64,000 nt of DNA, from contig JACYXH010000812.1 of the NCBI GenBank assembly GCA_026745465.1, forward strand, positions 5,396,954 through 5,460,953, read 5' to 3'. This stretch comes from Lota lota (lineage: Eukaryota > Chordata > Actinopteri > Gadiformes > Lotidae). The first letter of the stretch is position 1; the number at the start of each line of letters is the position of its first letter. The notes below the pieces were generated by a model that did not search any database, was not told the origin of the DNA, and worked only from the letters and a program-made list of their open reading frames with translations. A program made the position numbers and the translations under genes. Shown in pieces: positions 61,021 to 64,000 of this stretch.

Positions 61021-64000
61021 GGTATTGCGGAGTTGTTTATGTTTACTTCAGGGTAGAAAAGCTCTCAAGACATTTCATAGAGTTATAATGGTGGAACAGC
61101 TGACTTTAAATAGAAACCGTAAGAAAAGAAAGGAAAAGGCCAAAGTTCTGTCTTGCTTGGGGTTGCTGAGTCACAGTATATATATATAGATAGATATTTG
61201 GTTTTTCTTTTAGCTCTTTTCAGCTTTCCAGCTCCAAAGAGCAAAGGTGTTTAAAGGCAATTTCAGAAACAGTGAACAGACTAGCTGTACACTGTGGGGG
61301 ACGATGGCAGTCACTTCTCTACTATTCAACAACTTCTTCTTTTATAAATTTGTTATGTTTATGTAATTATCGAATACACTCATATGTACAATGCACTCGT
61401 AGGTGTCAAAGCATTCATCATTAAACACAATGACATTATCAAGAAAAAAAAGGGTTAAAAAGGGTTCTTTATCTCAAGGCATGAACAAAATAAACCAGAA
61501 GGGGCTGTGGCTCAACATTCACAAACAAAAATTGGATCAATAAAGATTGCGATGTAGACTGGAGGTACCAGAAGCGTCAGTGGACAAGCAGAGGCCACAA
61601 CAACGGCAGTTTCAAGAGGGGACTTGGTAGGAACTGTGGGAACTGTGGGAACCATTCATGACAGAATTTAGATTTGTTACGATTATCGCTGAATAGACTC
61701 CACATACAGAATATGTAATACAAATTAGCACAAACCTACGGTGGCCCTGAAGTGCAAAACACACTAGCAAATCAGAAAACACAACAGCAAATCGCAAAGT
61801 GGCCCTGAAGTGCAAAACACAACAGCAAATCGCACAACACAACAGCAAATCACAAAACTCAACAGCAAATCACAAAACACAACAGCAAATCACAAAACAC
61901 AACAGCATTAGAGACTCAAACCGGAAAAGGTAGGTACATTTCTTATTTTTATTTTAAGAGGTAGGTACGTATTGGACAATGATGCCTTGTCCTGATTGGA
62001 TGTACTGTCTGTCAGTCTGCAACTAACAGATGCAACTAACATATGCTATGATCATAGGACTTTCTGTATATGATGTTACCATCATATATTATTATATTAA
62101 CACATAACCATAGAACCATCATGAGACATTTGAGTTGTCTAGTCATTTTTATAGTGCTCTTTATGTAATGGTACTCTATGGTTTTATTATGGTATAACCA
62201 TGCATACTACTACCTTGACCATACATTATTAAGAAGAAAATTCATGTTTATGGTCATTATAAAATGGTACCATGCATTATGGAACAGTGCTTCTGAAATT
62301 ATATCTTTCTTTGGATCTGTTTCATGCTGGATAACATTTCATTTGTGTTTACATTTGTAAATCAAAATGAACCATCACATAATCAATAGACAATTTTTAC
62401 TGGCACTATTTTGTTCCTCTATAAACAACCTTTTTAAATAGTAGTAGCCCAGTATCGGGCACTGTGATGTTGATCATTAATGTTTAAATCCACGGAAATG
62501 ACCACAGTTGATGCTTTTTCACGCTTGAATTTTCTTAGGAATTGATTACCAATGTGTTTGCATTGTTTCCACTCCCCTTTATATGCTAGTTTAAATTGTT
62601 GGTTGCAGGCCCAGGCTGAATATGCTAATATTATTCAGGCTCAGAATGTGACGACTGTGAGCGTATAAAAAAAAACAACAGAATTTATAGTTGTTAAATT
62701 CAACAATTGAAGATAAGAAAAACTCACCGGCTCAAGAGTTAAAGGAGTGAGAAATAGGATTACCATATTTGTTTTATTACCTTTAAGCGCAGTATATTTT
62801 CAATGAAGAGACAGGAGATGTGTGTGTCTGCGGGAGTCTTTGTCTTTGAAACTGAAACCATAACATATATGACAAGCTGTGATTTCGACCTTTTTCCCCA
62901 AGCCGTTTAAAACACACAATAGAACACTACACTAAGGCCCACATTACATCATATCCTATTTCAAACACAGAATATTTAAAGACTATCATTTCTCTTTCTC
63001 TTTGATATTAAATCAGCTTGCTGCACACACACCCAACGTACAAAGGAAACTGGGTATTTTTAGACATAATTTGCCAGCAGCAACACTGACCAATAACAAC
63101 AATATGTCAAATTAAACATTGATCTGAATGTGAGCATGCAGGGCAGGTGTGCTCCTTCCAAAACAAGGTTCACATAGAATCCCAGACGGCACATTTTGTT
63201 AAAGAAGATGCAATGGCGTGAAGTCCCTGCTGCCAGGATGATCTATGGCACTATATACCTCTTAAAGTGATGCTGTCCAAAAATAACCCATGCAGCTTAA
63301 GCTGAGCGACCCTCTCCAGGCTACTTTACCCCCCTGCTCTTCTCCACCTTCTCCTCTAAATGCGTTCCGTCGTCGATTATTATTCATCACTGAGCTGCAT
63401 TGTCATTGAACGAAAAGAAAAAACGAAATAGCTGAGGAATGGGGCTTTAAAGTCGCCGTGAAGTGAAAATTGACTTCATTTCATGGTGATCATATTGTTC
63501 CCCTGCTATACTCCACTATTTGAAAATATTTCTGTTAGTTTGTTGTTTTTTGCATCCAAATATGGTAACATATGCCTTATCTGAAGCTGTAGGATTTTAT
63601 TTGCTTGTTGTGTAGTGGAAAGTGGCCAGCTTAACCTAAATATAAACATTAACTTTCAACCAAAAGTGTGACGTTGTGTTCCCCCTCCCCAAAACATAAA
63701 GCTTAAATTTGACACGACCTTGTCACATCACAGGTTTTGCTCTGTACTACTTTCCTGTTGAAATGTGTCATATGATGCTTCAATGCTACAATGCTTGATG
63801 TGTTAATTATGTAATATAAATATATATATATATAAATATTTGTGTGAAATATCTGACAATCCAGTGATTAATAGCTTGTTTGACATTTTCTGGTAAAGTG
63901 ACATGTGGAATATATGTGGGAATAATGTCGTCTGCTTCTATTACGGTCTGATCTTTAATGTCCACACTGTATATATCTCACCTATAGTGTATTGATATTG
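60861..64000. other. 5' part of intron 14 (noncoding to window end)
   Basis: No further CNTNAP exon was found; the next would be expected to encode a GFLS(F/Y)KDHLPV-type start. Present are the donor-linked tandem repeat (60851-61020), a minisatellite (61737-61912) and short (AT)n runs (about 61186 and 63820-63840). The rest holds nothing I recognise. Confidence 0.75.
61737..61912. repeat. 17-18-bp minisatellite (ACAACAGCAAATCACAAA)
   Basis: About nine units of ACAACAGCAAATC(A/G)CAAA. The first part is a higher unit GGCCCTGAAGTGCAAAACAC present twice (61743 and 61801). Confidence 0.9.

Noticed and set aside
61000..64000. Exon 15 of the gene
   Set aside because: No segment with the expected GFLS..DHLPV-type protein and splice borders was found; it probably lies beyond the window.

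Overview
This window is vertebrate, most likely teleost fish, genomic DNA. It carries the 5' half of one large neuronal gene on the + strand: a contactin-associated protein (neurexin IV/Caspr family) gene, closest to the CNTNAP3/4/5 subgroup and best called cntnap5-like. I reconstructed thirteen consecutive coding exons (exons 2 to 14 in family numbering) between 10607 and 60860. All have AG/GT borders, matching phases and no stop. They add up to 2,167 coding bases, about 722 residues. The encoded order is F5/8 type C (discoidin) domain (exons 2-4), laminin G 1 (exons 5-7, closing in exon 8), laminin G 2 (exons 8-10), EGF-like 1 (exon 11) and the fibrinogen-like module (exons 12-14). The signal-peptide exon lies upstream of the window. 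Laminin G 3 and 4, EGF 2, the membrane helix and the cytoplasmic tail must lie downstream.

The organism is inferred as follows. The gene family and exon layout are vertebrate. Introns are short (0.36-13 kb) compared with mammalian CNTNAP genes. The window is crowded with (GT)n, (CA)n, (CT)n and long poly-G/poly-C tracts, and it holds fish-type tRNA-SINE remnants and small inverted-repeat DNA transposons. Such very high dinucleotide repeat density is typical of some teleosts (gadids are an example), but the species cannot be fixed from this sequence.

Layout: 1-10606, end of intron 1, with a MITE, an AT-rich palindrome and a dispersed repeat; 10607-10717, exon 2; 10718-22256, intron 2, simple repeats; 22257-31653, exons 3-5; 31654-43312, exons 6-10; 43313-56412, the 13.1-kb intron 10; 56413-60860, exons 11-14; 60861-64000, start of intron 14.

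Intron 10 is the most unusual part. On the - strand it holds a cluster of tRNA-Leu genes with anticodon UAA: three clear copies, one plausible copy, one copy with damaged key bases, and four relics. The cluster lies in an approximately 0.89-kb tandem duplication. Further on are a 33-bp satellite with a regular 99-bp higher-order unit, segmental repeats around it, and a T-shaped three-way palindrome. No other protein-coding gene, transposase, reverse transcriptase or viral gene was recognised on either strand.

The exons form one transcription unit. The tRNA genes would be transcribed separately by RNA polymerase III, against the direction of the host gene. Several splice sites sit in or beside simple repeats, which may affect their recognition.
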